From positions 1-64,000 of the forward strand of contig JADJWZ010000002.1 of assembly GCA_016716125.1 (NCBI GenBank): DNA of 64,000 nucleotides. Reading direction: 5' to 3'. The DNA comes from Ignavibacteria bacterium (GTDB taxonomy: Bacteria; Bacteroidota; Ignavibacteria; Tepidaquicellales; Tepidaquicellaceae). The stretch's first letter is position 1; the number at the start of each line of letters is the position of its first letter. Positions 54,242 to 63,428 of this stretch are shown here, one piece after another. A program made the position numbers and the translations under genes. The notes under the pieces were generated by a model. The model had not been told where the DNA came from, did no database searches, and was given only the letters and a program-made list of their open reading frames with translations.

Positions 54242-55388
54242 ATGACTAAAAAAAAAAACCTACCAGCAAACCGAAGAACTTCTTACAGTTAAGGAAGCAG
54301 CCAACTTACTGAAAGTTTCAGAAATTTCTGTGAAACGATATGTTTCTAAAGAAGTAATTCCATCAGTGAAAATTGGCGGAGCTAGGAGAATTATCAAGAA
54401 CGATATTTGGGACAGTTTTATTGAGAAGATGCGACATGAACACAACGGCAAATCAAATGTTGTTGCAGAACCTGAAAACCCATACTTGGTTACAAGAGAA
54501 ATTCAAAAAGAAGAAAAAAAAACCAAACTTGGTTTTAATAACCTGACACCAAGTGAATGGGCTTTACTTTCAAAGAATGTGATAAATGAAACTGAAATTT
54601 TAAATCCCGTATGGAATGACCTTTCTTCACCAAGAAATAAATATCAATTAGAACACGGTGCTGTTTATCCGTTGCGACTTGCAGAGAGATTAATTAAAAT
54701 GTATTCAGCTGAAGGCGACACAATTTTTGACCCATTTCTAGGGATAGGCACAACAATTATTTCAGCACAAGCACTTCAAAGACATGCTGTAGGAATAGAA
54801 CTCAATCCAAAGTTTTCAAATATCGCAGAGGAATGGTTATATGACGTACAAGGTATGTTTTCGAATGGCATGCATTACAAAATCATAAATGATGATTGCC
54901 GAAACATGCTAAAGCATATTCGAAAAGAGAAAGTTCAACTTACAGTGACTTCTCCACCATATGCGGACTTTATTCAAAAATCTTTAAAGGATAGAGCAAC
55001 GGTTCACAAATCGTCCATCATCCAACATGAAAACAATAGTACTGTAAAACAATACAGCGAACACGAACACGACTTTGGAAATTTACCTTATAAAAATTTT
55101 ATAAAAGACATTAAAAAAATTCTTTCAGACAACTATAAAATCACAAAACCGGGCGGATATTCATGTTGGGTTGTAAAAGATTACCGTGATACAAAAAATA
55201 AAATCCCATACATACCTTTTCATTCCGATCTTGCAACAGTTGGACAAGAGTCAGGTTGGTTATATCAGGATTTAATAATTTGGGACCAAACTGGACAAAG
55301 AAGATTAGTGCTCTTAGGTTATCCTTCAGTGATGTATGTAAATCAAAATTGTTCCTTCATTGTAGTGTTCCGAAAACCTAAAGCATGA
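54242..55388 (+). CDS. DNA methyltransferase with N-terminal HTH (start frameshifted at A11)
   Basis: Residues after the start read TYQQTEELLTVKEAANLLKV then RRIIKNDIWDSFIEKM, an excisionase-type helix-turn-helix. The methylase domain follows, with motif I FDPFLGIGTT (about 54726-54755) and motif IV TSPPYADF. The motifs occur in the order I then IV. It is probably an adenine-N6 or cytosine-N4 enzyme. The only suitable ATG (54242) is followed by ACT and a run of 11 A (54248-54258); one extra A puts it in frame with the HTH. Otherwise translation would start at ATG 54330, losing most of the HTH. It is followed, with 4-nt overlap, by a second methyltransferase. Confidence 0.85.
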
Positions 55389-56520
55389 TAAAGTCTTTCA
55401 AAGAAACAGAATTTGATTTTAGTGTAGAGGAAACTTCGTATCTCTCACACTCATTACATCCATATCCTGCAAAATTTCCACCACAATTACCTAAAAGGAT
55501 ACTACAACAATATGGAGTAAAAGGACAAACTATATTAGACCCATTTTGTGGATCTGGTACTACTCTTGTTGAAGCTAGAATTTTCGGCATGAATGCTATT
55601 GGAGTTGATGTAAATGGTCTCTCAGTTTTGCTATCTCTAGTGAAAGCAACTTCACTTACACAAAAACAGTTCTCGAAAATTGAAGCTTTTATTTCTGAAT
55701 TAAAAGTTCAAATTTCTAAATGGAAAACATTAGGAAGACCAAATATAAAAGTCAAAGAAATAGAAGGGCAAGACCATTGGTTTCAAAAAATGTTTCAGAA
55801 GAAATTACGTTTCTTCTGAATAGAATAGATAAACAAGTTGACAATGAAATTCGAAACTTTCTTAGAATAGTTTTGTCTTCAATAATTGTAAGGGTTTCAA
55901 ATCAAGACAGTGATACCAGGTTTGCAGCTATTGAAAAAAATGTCAATGACTATTATACGCTTGAACAATTTTGTAAAAAAGCAATTGAATACAATTCACG
56001 AATGGTTGAATATTCAAAACTTGTAAATAGTAAAACAGAATTGAAAGTTTACAACGCAGATAGTAGAAATTTAAATTTTATTCCCGATAACTCAATTGAC
56101 ATAATCATTACTTCACCTCCATACGCAAACACATATGACTACTATTTATATCACAAATTTCGAAAACGTTGGCTTAACCTTGATGTAAAATTTGCTCAAT
56201 ACAATGAAATTGGTTCAAGGCGTGAATATTCAAGTTTGAAAGAGAAACCACAGAAATGGAATGAAGATTTATCCAAGTGTTTTGTAGAAATGCACAGAGT
56301 ATTAAAACCAAGTCAACTTGCATTTATTGTGATTGGTGATAGTGTTATAAAAAAAGAATTGATTAAAATTGAAAAAGAAATTTCCTACTTTGCACCTACA
56401 ATTGGTTTTAAAATAAATGAAATTTTATCTTCTGATTTATCAAGTCATTCAAAAATATTTAATCCTTCTTTTGCGCAGAAAGGAAAGAAGGAACATTTAA
56501 TAATCTTTCAAAAAGTATAA
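55385..56520 (+). CDS. Second DNA methyltransferase (one frameshift)
   Basis: The N-terminal half has LHPYPAKFPPQLPKRIL and motif I LDPFCGSGTTLVEA (residues 51-64). The C-terminal half has motif IV IITSPPYANTYDYYLYHKF and RKRWLNLD. A shift near 55785-55791 (AAAAAA run) separates them; read through it gives HWFQK then VSEEITFLLNRI. About 378 residues in all. It overlaps the first methyltransferase at ATGA-like junctions and ends one base into the nuclease candidate, so the three form one operon. Two different methyltransferases beside one nuclease fit a system with an asymmetric target, one enzyme per strand. Confidence 0.85.
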
Positions 56521-58253
56521 TGAAAGAAGTAAGAATTTATTTTGAATGCTTAGAGCAAGCGGCTCATTTCATAAAACCAATTTTGGAGCAAACCGAATCA
56601 TTTAATAAAAGACTTTTTGAAATCAAGTTAATCAAGCTCGCAGGCAATTTTAAATTTTATTCCAAGTTAGTTGCACCCGTTGTTTACCTTAAAGACCCTG
56701 ACATTTTGATCACGATAGTTGAAAATGAAATTGAATATCCTCTTTTTCAACTTGAAATATCTACAGCAGTATTTACAGAAGACCACGAACTCCAAAGGTT
56801 TGATGGAATAGTTGCATCAATAGAAAATAACTGCATCTACGGAAAACTTTCTCCTACAAATAAAACTTCGCAAAGTGCACATGGAGGGAATACTAAGTTT
56901 AATTATCTCACTTCTTACAAAGCAATCTATGATACGTATGGTAAACTTGCTTTTCATTTTGACTGGCCTTGTGAAAATGGGAATGTAATTGTAAATGAAA
57001 ATTATTTAAGTTGTCCCGCAGAAGTGAAAACTCTTAATTCTTTTTTGAAACAACTGGCAAATTTTGTTTCAACTAGGAAAATAAATTTTTCAAAGTGGCT
57101 TTTAGATTTTGAAATTGAGTTAGTGAAAGAGGAAGGTTTCCCAGAGTGGATTGAAAAACTAAAAGGATTTTCAATGCCTGATTTTAAAACAAAAAACACT
57201 TCAAGAACAGTGTGGAAGGAAGAGAACAAAGAATTACATTTGAAGATTAATCGTTTTGGACATGCAATGGACCCTGAAAGAGGTATGTTAGCTTACTATG
57301 GAACAATTTGTGAGAATACGATTGCAAAAATGTTGTTTGATAAAAACAACACAGCCTGGTATAAAGACACCTCCAACGAAAAAGCAATTTCAAACTATTT
57401 AAAGAAGAATGGTTTAAAGACAGCAAGCGATTTTTTACATTGTTTCATACTTGGTTCAGGAATTAACAAAAATAAAAACTTTGTTGAACTGACTAAAAAA
57501 TTCTTAGGAGGCAAAGCCAAATCAATTAATATTGATTTAAGTAAATTCCTTTCAAAAAATTTCATTACACTCAACAAAGCATTGCGGACGGTTTTCAAAT
57601 TCTCAAAACAATTACACATCACCGACACGGAAGGTGAAATTAGGATAAAATTTTTTTGGAATAAATTTTGTGTTGCAAATGATTTTTCAAATTTCCCAGC
57701 AATAACTCTAATTCAAAATAGAACTTTTTTTGACGAAGATGATATTACGTACATTAGTGTTCACAATGTATTGCGTCAAAATGGTTACAAACTTATAGCA
57801 GTTAGTTACCCTGGCGCACAAGGTGACAGAGTAGTATTAGCAGAAGCGGGAACAGGAAGGAGACAAAAACGAAGATATATCGACATCATTTCTTTTCTTC
57901 CTAAAAGACATATTGCATTGCAAGAAAACAAAGGAAAATTTTCTTCGGATTCAATTCAATACGAAATATCAGAATTATCAAAATACAAATCGGATAAAGC
58001 ATACAAGGATTCTATAGAAAAATTTGTAACCAGATTTGAAAAATTTACTCCAAAAACTTTCAAAATAGGTGTTGGCTTTTGGGCAAATAGTAACTTTACT
58101 ATTAAGCATATCCTGAAATTAGAAATTGATAAGTTGGACTATTTCATTTTCATGAAGTCTGACCAAAAAGTTGGAAAGTATTCTGCACAGGTAAGACAAA
58201 ACTTTTTTCAGAAACAGAAGGTAAAATTTCTTTACCAAAGGTTTTCGAAGTAA
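56520..58253 (+). CDS. Putative restriction endonuclease of the methyltransferase cluster
   Basis: 577 residues, no family I recognise. Its position directly after two methyltransferases (TAATG junction) suggests the restriction subunit. Two segments could be PD-(D/E)xK sites: DPDILITIVENEIEYPLFQL followed by EIS near residues 62-85, and YIDIISFLPKRHIALQENKG near 457-477, where D and ENK fit D-x(n)-ExK. The second fits better. Base composition (A-rich, few CCG/CGG words) differs from the neighbouring chromosome, in keeping with transfer. Confidence 0.6.
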   Translation: MKEVRIYFECLEQAAHFIKPILEQTESFNKRLFEIKLIKLAGNFKFYSKLVAPVVYLKDPDILITIVENEIEYPLFQLEISTAVFTEDHELQRFDGIVASIENNCIYGKLSPTNKTSQSAHGGNTKFNYLTSYKAIYDTYGKLAFHFDWPCENGNVIVNENYLSCPAEVKTLNSFLKQLANFVSTRKINFSKWLLDFEIELVKEEGFPEWIEKLKGFSMPDFKTKNTSRTVWKEENKELHLKINRFGHAMDPERGMLAYYGTICENTIAKMLFDKNNTAWYKDTSNEKAISNYLKKNGLKTASDFLHCFILGSGINKNKNFVELTKKFLGGKAKSINIDLSKFLSKNFITLNKALRTVFKFSKQLHITDTEGEIRIKFFWNKFCVANDFSNFPAITLIQNRTFFDEDDITYISVHNVLRQNGYKLIAVSYPGAQGDRVVLAEAGTGRRQKRRYIDIISFLPKRHIALQENKGKFSSDSIQYEISELSKYKSDKAYKDSIEKFVTRFEKFTPKTFKIGVGFWANSNFTIKHILKLEIDKLDYFIFMKSDQKVGKYSAQVRQNFFQKQKVKFLYQRFSK

Positions 58254-58496
58254 GATATGAAGAAGTTTGTCAATTTGGGTTGTTTGAAATTAACGAATGA
58301 AACATTATGCAAATTTAAACAACAAAACAAAAAATACAAATGAGAGAAAATTAGATATTAAGTAACAGTTGGTAAGACTAACTAACTGAGTGCTCCGATT
58401 AAAAATTAATGCTAATAAACTTTCCAAAATGCTAATCCCAGAAATTTTATATGTTATCTTGAAAGATAAAACGAAAAAAATTTAAAATTATAATAT

Positions 58497-59195
58497 ATGA
58501 AACAATTTTCACAGGCAGTTTGCGAAAAAATTGGTTATTACGTATACATAGTTAAAGACCCAAGAAATTCTACGATTTTTTATGTAGGTATGGGAACAGG
58601 TAATCGCATATTTCAACACGTATCAGGAGCAATAATGAGTCCAGCAACTTCAGACAAAGTTAATCTAATTAGAAAAATTCATGATGACAAATTAAAAGTT
58701 GAACACTTCATTTTAAGACATGGAATTACAGAGACAAGCTTTAGAAATTGAAAGTACCTGTATTGACTTACTTGGACTTGACCTATTAACGAATGCGGTT
58801 AAAGGACATAACAATTGGGAACGTGGATTGAAAACAGCTGACGAAGTAATTCAACATTATGACGCAAAAATCATAACAATCTCTGAGCCCACCATTATAA
58901 TAAACATAAATAGAAATTACAGAAGATTTATGACTCAAGACGAACTATACAATGCAACTCGTTCCTCTTGGAAGGTTGCTGCATATATAGAAGAAAATCA
59001 GTAAAATACGCTGTTGCTGCATATCGCGGGCTAGTAAGGGAAGTTTATGAAATTGAAAGTTGGAACAATCAAGGTGAGCGTTGGGAGTTTTGTGGAAAAG
59101 TTGCAGATAATCAGGTTAGGGACAAATACTTAAATCAATCACTTTCCAACTATGTGAAAAAGGTAAGCCAAAATCCCATAAAATATTCGTATTGA
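58497..59195 (+). CDS. GIY-YIG nuclease-family protein (two frameshifts)
   Basis: GYYVYIVKDPRNSTIFYVGM and GTGNRIFQHVSGA is a GIY-YIG catalytic core of the LEM-3/ANKLE1-like type (Y-x-YIV and YVGMGTGNR with the second-motif arginine). Frames change near 58725 and 58975; joined, the protein is about 230 residues with a C-terminal part (RGLVREVYEIESWNNQ) of unknown type. Composition matches the preceding restriction cluster, so it may belong to the same accessory island. A role in cutting foreign DNA is inference. Confidence 0.68.
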
Positions 59196-59361
59196 AATGA
59201 AAACCTATCTCTAACAACTGTCTAAAGTAAATATCGGTGATATGGTTAATTGAAAATTCATGCTTCTATTTGACGTTTATTTAATTTGAAAGTGTAGTGT
59301 TCAGCTATTACATCATTTCTTAAAAAAACATAATAAAAAATTAACCAACAACCAACAAACC

Positions 59362-59535
59362 ATGCCCCTAAACGACTTAAAAAAAGAACTGAAAAAACTC
59401 GACAAGGAAAATCTGATTGAACTTATTGCAGACTTGTATAAAAAGAATAAATCTGTAAAAGAGTATTTTGACTTTTATGTGAATCCGGATGAGAAAATAG
59501 TACAACATAAGAAGAGACTCAACCGGAACCTTTAG
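59362..59535 (+). pseudogene. Truncated DUF6155-like gene
   Basis: 57 codons starting MPLNDLKKELKKLDKENLIE and including KSVKEYFDFYVNPDEK, the N-terminus of DUF6155 proteins, which are normally much longer. At 59514 the text changes to GAGACTCAACCGGAAC, which is the right end of the 57-61 bp hairpin repeat seen at 60399 and 63155. The gene is therefore cut at the junction with a repeat remnant. Confidence 0.6.
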
Positions 59536-59585
59536 CGACAACCTTTAGACGATACAACAAATCTAAATTTGAAAACAAATAGAAG

Positions 59586-60386
59586 ATGAACATACAGAAA
59601 TTAGAACCTGCCGACATAAATTATATTTCCGGTTTGCTTCCGTTTGGATGGGAAGATGTTATTCCGGTTATTTATTCTTATACATTAACAAATTATTGTT
59701 TTCCAATTAAAGTAATTATTGACAAAAAAATAGCCGGCATTGGAACAGCAATAGTTCACAATGAAACTGCCTGGCTTGCTCATATAATTGTTCACTCTGA
59801 CAAAAGGAATCAAGGTATCGGAAAAAAGATCACACAATCTTTAATTGAAACTTCAAATTCCAAAGGCTGTGAGACAATATATCTTCTGGCAACTGAACTT
59901 GGAGAGTCTGTTTATAAAAAAGTTGGTTTTGAAATAGAAACTGAATATTTAATTTACAGGTGTGAAAGAATAGACGGAACAATTAAGAATTCCGGGAATA
60001 TTGCTCCGATCAGCTATGATTATAAAAAACATATACTTAATTTAGACAGACAGGTAACAGGCGAAGACAGAGTTTTACTTCTTGAAGAACACCTTTCAAA
60101 CGGCTTTATATATTTACAAGACAAAGAAGTGAAAGGATTTTATTTGCCGAATTTGGGAGACGGTTTAATAATAGCAAATACAAGTTCAGCAGGACAGGAT
60201 CTAATGAAGTTACGTTTGAAGTCAAAAGATTTTGCTGCATTTCCGGCTGACAATTTAAATGCAGCAGAGTTAATGAGGCAAAATAATTTCAATGAATTCA
60301 GAACAGAAAAACGAATGCGATACGGAAAGAAAAGATACTGGCAGCCGGAAAAAATTTATTCTATAATTGGCGGTAACTTAGGATGA
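59586..60386 (+). CDS. GNAT-family N-acetyltransferase
   Basis: 266 residues. Motif A (LAHIIVHSDKRNQGIGKKIT, with QGIGKK as the acetyl-CoA pyrophosphate loop) is in the first half, followed by KGCETIYLLATE and YKKVGFEIETEY, the usual end of the GNAT domain. A C-terminal domain of about 120 residues is of unknown type. The substrate is unknown. It is bounded by copies of the hairpin repeat. Confidence 0.85.
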   Translation: MNIQKLEPADINYISGLLPFGWEDVIPVIYSYTLTNYCFPIKVIIDKKIAGIGTAIVHNETAWLAHIIVHSDKRNQGIGKKITQSLIETSNSKGCETIYLLATELGESVYKKVGFEIETEYLIYRCERIDGTIKNSGNIAPISYDYKKHILNLDRQVTGEDRVLLLEEHLSNGFIYLQDKEVKGFYLPNLGDGLIIANTSSAGQDLMKLRLKSKDFAAFPADNLNAAELMRQNNFNEFRTEKRMRYGKKRYWQPEKIYSIIGGNLG

Positions 60387-60398
60387 CAAATTTGTTAT

Positions 60399-60455
60399 GT
60401 TGAGTCCTACCGGTAGATTTAATATTATATTAAGAAGCATTAGGAGAGACTCAAC
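60399..60455. repeat. Hairpin repeat, 57 bp
   Basis: Begins GTTGAGTCCTACCGGTAG and ends GGAGAGACTCAAC; the ends pair GTTGAGTC with GACTCAAC. Same family as 63155 and 63226. Confidence 0.7.
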
Positions 60456-60530
60456 CGGAACAATGCGAACTTTGAAATGTCTGTATGAAATTAGAGATAA
60501 CTAATACCAACAACAATAAAGACAAACAGC

Positions 60531-60815
60531 ATGATAACTTTGAGAATTGAACATAAGATTGCCAGCTATGATGGCTGGAAAAAAGCGTTTGACAGCGATC
60601 CAATAAACAGAAAGCAATCAGGTGTTAAGGAATATCGGGTTTATCGACCTGTTGAGGATGACAAGTTTGTTATAATAGACCTTGACTTTGAAAATCTGCA
60701 GCAAGCGCAAACTGCAAAAGAGGCTTTGAAGAACATCTTTTCAAAAATTGAAGGCAGTTTGATTTTTGAAGTTCAACTGAAAATTATTACAGTCGTTGAA
60801 TCCAAAGAACTGTAA
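60531..60815 (+). CDS. 94-residue ferredoxin-like (dimeric alpha/beta barrel) protein
   Basis: Starts MITLRIEHKIASYDGWKKAF and includes YRVYRPVEDDKFVIIDLDF, the pattern of small cyclase/monooxygenase-like dimeric alpha-beta barrel proteins. No catalytic residues can be named. Family call is tentative. Confidence 0.6.
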   Translation: MITLRIEHKIASYDGWKKAFDSDPINRKQSGVKEYRVYRPVEDDKFVIIDLDFENLQQAQTAKEALKNIFSKIEGSLIFEVQLKIITVVESKEL

Positions 60816-60981
60816 ATCAAGAAACTTTCTTCAACTATAAGACAAGCAGGTATTTTTCTCCTTACTCACATCATCCTACTTTCTTTTATCTTGCATCGTC
60901 AATGCATGATCACCTTGATCATAAAAAACATTCAAATCAGATAATTCATATATTCATTGTTCAGACGATTGAGTGATTATT

Positions 60982-61063
60982 GAACCGTGATTAAAGGATT
61001 GCTGGATTACCATAATTTAATTAACCATGATTATTAAAGGATTTCATGATTGCCAAGATTTTT
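60982..61063. repeat. AACCATGATT-type intergenic repeat, two units
   Basis: GAACCGTGATTAAAGGATTG, GGATTACCATAATTT, then AACCATGATTATTAAAGGAT and TTCATGATTGCCAAGATTTT. Related units lie at 63105 and 63317. The 366-bp gap holding them (60816-61181) shows no gene. Confidence 0.6.
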
Positions 61064-61181
61064 AAACCAGTAGTGCAACTTGATAGTATTGGTGTGATTG
61101 TCTTGAATAATTATTTTGCTTATATTTATTTGTAAACTTTCATTACAGGACTGCACATATTAAGAAATTGTAAGAACATAA

Positions 61182-62072
61182 ATGAAAACACTAATTATAA
61201 CTTTTGTATTTACACTATTCGCTTTGACATCGTGCAGTGAGAAAACAACTACTACTAATAAAATGAAAACGGAAACAAAGGACAGTTTGGTTTTTAAAAG
61301 CGGGTATTCGGATGTGAACGGACTGAAAATGTATTACGAAATTTACGGGGAGGGAAAACCGCTCGTTTTAATTCACGGCGGCGGTTCGACTATCCAGACA
61401 AATTTTGAAAAGATCATTCCGCTGCTTGCAAAAAACAGACAGGTAATTGCTGCAGAACTGCAGGCTCACGGACGGACAAATGACCGGGACGCTGACCTTA
61501 CATTTGAACAGGATGCAGACGACATTGCGGCACTTCTCAAAAATTTAAAAATTGACAAAGCTGACTTTTTCGGTTTTAGCAATGGCGGGACAACTGTTTT
61601 GCAAATTGTCATCCGGCATCCGGAAATAGCTGATAAAATAATTTTAGGTTCAGCGCTTGCAAAACGAAGCGGAGTTCCCGAGTGGTTTTGGGGTATGATG
61701 GAACAAGCTAAGCTTGAAAATATGCCGGAACAACTGAAAACCGGATACAAAAAAGTTGCGGCAGATACAAATGGTTTACAAGTAATGCATGAAAGAGATG
61801 TAAAGAGAATGTTTAATTTCAAAGACATTTCAGACGGGCAAATTAAATCAATTCAAGCAGCAACGTTAATTATAATTGGAGACAAAGATATTATTACACC
61901 TGAACACGCTGTTGAACTGCACAGACAAATTACAAATTCTGAGTTAGCAATAATTCCGGGCGGACACGGGGAATATATTGGAGAAGTTACAACTATAAAA
62001 CCCGGCTTTAAAGAAAGCGACATGGTTGTTCCGATGATTGAAAAATTCCTTGACAAAGAACCAATAAAATAA
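61182..62072 (+). CDS. Alpha/beta hydrolase lipoprotein
   Basis: 296 residues. The signal ends in ALTSCSEK, a lipobox. Hydrolase features in order: LVLIHGGGSTIQTNF (oxyanion region), LQAHGRTND, the nucleophile elbow FGFSNGGTTV, the acid in IIGDKDIITPEH, and the histidine in IPGGHGEYIG. It is probably an esterase or similar enzyme at the outer membrane or in the periplasm; substrate unknown. Confidence 0.87.
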   Translation: MKTLIITFVFTLFALTSCSEKTTTTNKMKTETKDSLVFKSGYSDVNGLKMYYEIYGEGKPLVLIHGGGSTIQTNFEKIIPLLAKNRQVIAAELQAHGRTNDRDADLTFEQDADDIAALLKNLKIDKADFFGFSNGGTTVLQIVIRHPEIADKIILGSALAKRSGVPEWFWGMMEQAKLENMPEQLKTGYKKVAADTNGLQVMHERDVKRMFNFKDISDGQIKSIQAATLIIIGDKDIITPEHAVELHRQITNSELAIIPGGHGEYIGEVTTIKPGFKESDMVVPMIEKFLDKEPIK

Positions 62073-62280
62073 TGCTGCCGGCACTAACGAAAGAGTATAA
62101 CGAACCGCTTACATAAGTATAGCAATACGACAGGTGATGCGCTTCCCGACACATTTGTGTTTAAACAAACAGCAGCGCATCTAATGAACTTTGTATTAAA
62201 ATGCCGCCACTTGGTAAAGCCCAAAAACGTCAGCGGTCATTGTTATAAAAGACAAATCATTTTTTAACGATATCAACATT

Positions 62281-62844
62281 ATGAAAAACGAAAATACTCA
62301 AACAGAAATTAAAGACCATATCCGGGAATTAATTGATCAGCAAATCCGTGCAGTTCGTGATAAGAATATTGATCAGGCTTTGAACAATTATGATAAGGAT
62401 GTCCTGTCATTCGATGTAGTAGACCCGTTACAATTTACCGGAAAAGATGCGATAAGAAAAAGATTGGAAGAGTGGTTCACATCGTTTCAAGGACCTGTCG
62501 AAAATGAGATCAGCGATCTCAAGATAGAATTATCCGGGAATGCAGCATTTTGTTCCAGGCTGAACCACGTGAACGCAGTAAAAGCTGACGGCGGGAAATT
62601 AGATATGTGGTGGCGTGAAACAACTTGCTTTAAGAAAAAGGATGTCCGTTGGTTGATCACGCATGTTCATAGCTCAGTACCATTTAATACCCAAAATGGT
62701 AAAGCTTCTCTTACTCTAAAGCCGTCCACTACTTTGGAAGATATTGCAATCACAAACAGGAAAGAAAAAAGACGTCACTTCTTATTAAAAAATATTTTGC
62801 CGCTTATGAGTCACATGACAGGAATACAATCGACGAACTATTGA
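62281..62844 (+). CDS. SnoaL/NTF2-like protein 1
   Basis: The first 145 residues are a ketosteroid-isomerase-like/NTF2 domain: RAVRDKNIDQALNNYDKDVL, FTGKDAIRKRLEEWF and WWRETTCFKKKDVRWLITHV. The remaining 40 residues run into the next gene in a different frame and look unnatural, so the true stop was probably lost by a base change or indel near 62700-62790. Function unknown; these folds bind small hydrophobic molecules. Confidence 0.78.
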   Translation: MKNENTQTEIKDHIRELIDQQIRAVRDKNIDQALNNYDKDVLSFDVVDPLQFTGKDAIRKRLEEWFTSFQGPVENEISDLKIELSGNAAFCSRLNHVNAVKADGGKLDMWWRETTCFKKKDVRWLITHVHSSVPFNTQNGKASLTLKPSTTLEDIAITNRKEKRRHFLLKNILPLMSHMTGIQSTNY

Positions 62845-63113
62845 GTGATGATTTTAGGTTCAGCAGCCCCGACGACCCTGATATTGATAAGGCAGCCTAT
62901 TTCACGAAGTGCTGGCCGTTTAGTGAAAAGGCAAAATTTTACAAAATCGAAAAACTTATTGAGGAAGATGATGAAGCTTTTGTTCTATATGAATGTGAAA
63001 CTAACACAGGAATTAAGTTTAAGAACACGGAATTTTTTAAAATGAAAGCAAACAAGATAAATAAAGTAGAGGTTTACTATGGTTCTCTGCCGAACAATGA
63101 TTTTGAACCATGA
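62766..63113 (+). CDS. SnoaL/NTF2-like protein 2, start unresolved
   Basis: The frame reads TSLLIKKYFAAYESHDRNTI then DELLSDDFRFSSPDDPDI, AYFTKCWPFSEK and NTEFFKMKANKINKVEVYYG, a second NTF2-like domain. There is no ATG in this frame before the stop at 62700-62702. It is either the second half of a two-domain protein fused to the previous gene by a one-base shift, or a gene with a lost start. The last codons (GAA CCA TGA) are supplied by the AACCATGATT repeat at 63105. Confidence 0.6.
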   Translation, partial: KKTSLLIKKYFAAYESHDRNTIDELLSDDFRFSSPDDPDIDKAAYFTKCWPFSEKAKFYKIEKLIEEDDEAFVLYECETNTGIKFKNTEFFKMKANKINKVEVYYGSLPNNDFEP

Positions 63114-63150
63114 TTAAAGGATTGAGGGATTGGCGTGATATTTGAATTTT
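63105..63150. repeat. AACCATGATT-type repeat overlapping a stop codon
   Basis: GAACCATGATTAAAGGATTG then AGGGATTGGCGTGATATTTG. Same family as 60982-61063. It begins inside the NTF2-like gene and provides its stop codon. Confidence 0.6.
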
Positions 63151-63154
63151 AAAC

Positions 63155-63214
63155 GTTGAGTCCTCCCGATAGATTTATATTTACATTAAAGTGCAATTAT
63201 GGGAGTGACTCAAC
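63155..63214. repeat. Hairpin repeat, 60 bp
   Basis: GTTGAGTCCTCCCGATAG at the left, TTATGGGAGTGACTCAAC at the right. The ends pair GTTGAGTC/GACTCAAC with CTCCC/GGGAG. Confidence 0.75.
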
Positions 63215-63225
63215 TGGAACGGAAC

Positions 63226-63286
63226 GTTGAGTCCTCCCGATAGATTTATTCTTACATTAAATTGCAATTATGGGAGAGAACTCAAC
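63226..63286. repeat. Hairpin repeat, 61 bp
   Basis: Tandem copy of the preceding element, 11 bp after it: GTTGAGTCCTCCCGATAG, then ATTGCAATTATGGGAG, ending ACTCAAC, with one extra A near the right end. Confidence 0.75.
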
Positions 63287-63316
63287 TTGAACAGAAAGGG
63301 GTTGACGTGATTATTT

Positions 63317-63346
63317 GAACCAAGGATTGCAGGATTGTTATGATTC
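63317..63346. repeat. AACCATGATT-type repeat, degenerate unit
   Basis: GAACCAAGGATTGCAGGATT then GTTATGATTC. The rest of the gap to the SDR gene shows no other feature. Confidence 0.45.
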
Positions 63347-63428
63347 TTCCTCATATTTGCAGCAGAAACAGAGACACCATTTAAATATATTACATTAATA
63401 ATTTTTACAATTTAAACCACACAGCACA

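Noticed and set aside
59514..63286. Integron attC sites: the repeats have GTTGAGT and ACTCAAC boxes that fit GTTRRRY and RYYYAAC.
   Set aside because: The boxes are at the wrong ends: attC runs from RYYYAAC to GTTRRRY, here the order is reversed, and no integrase is present.
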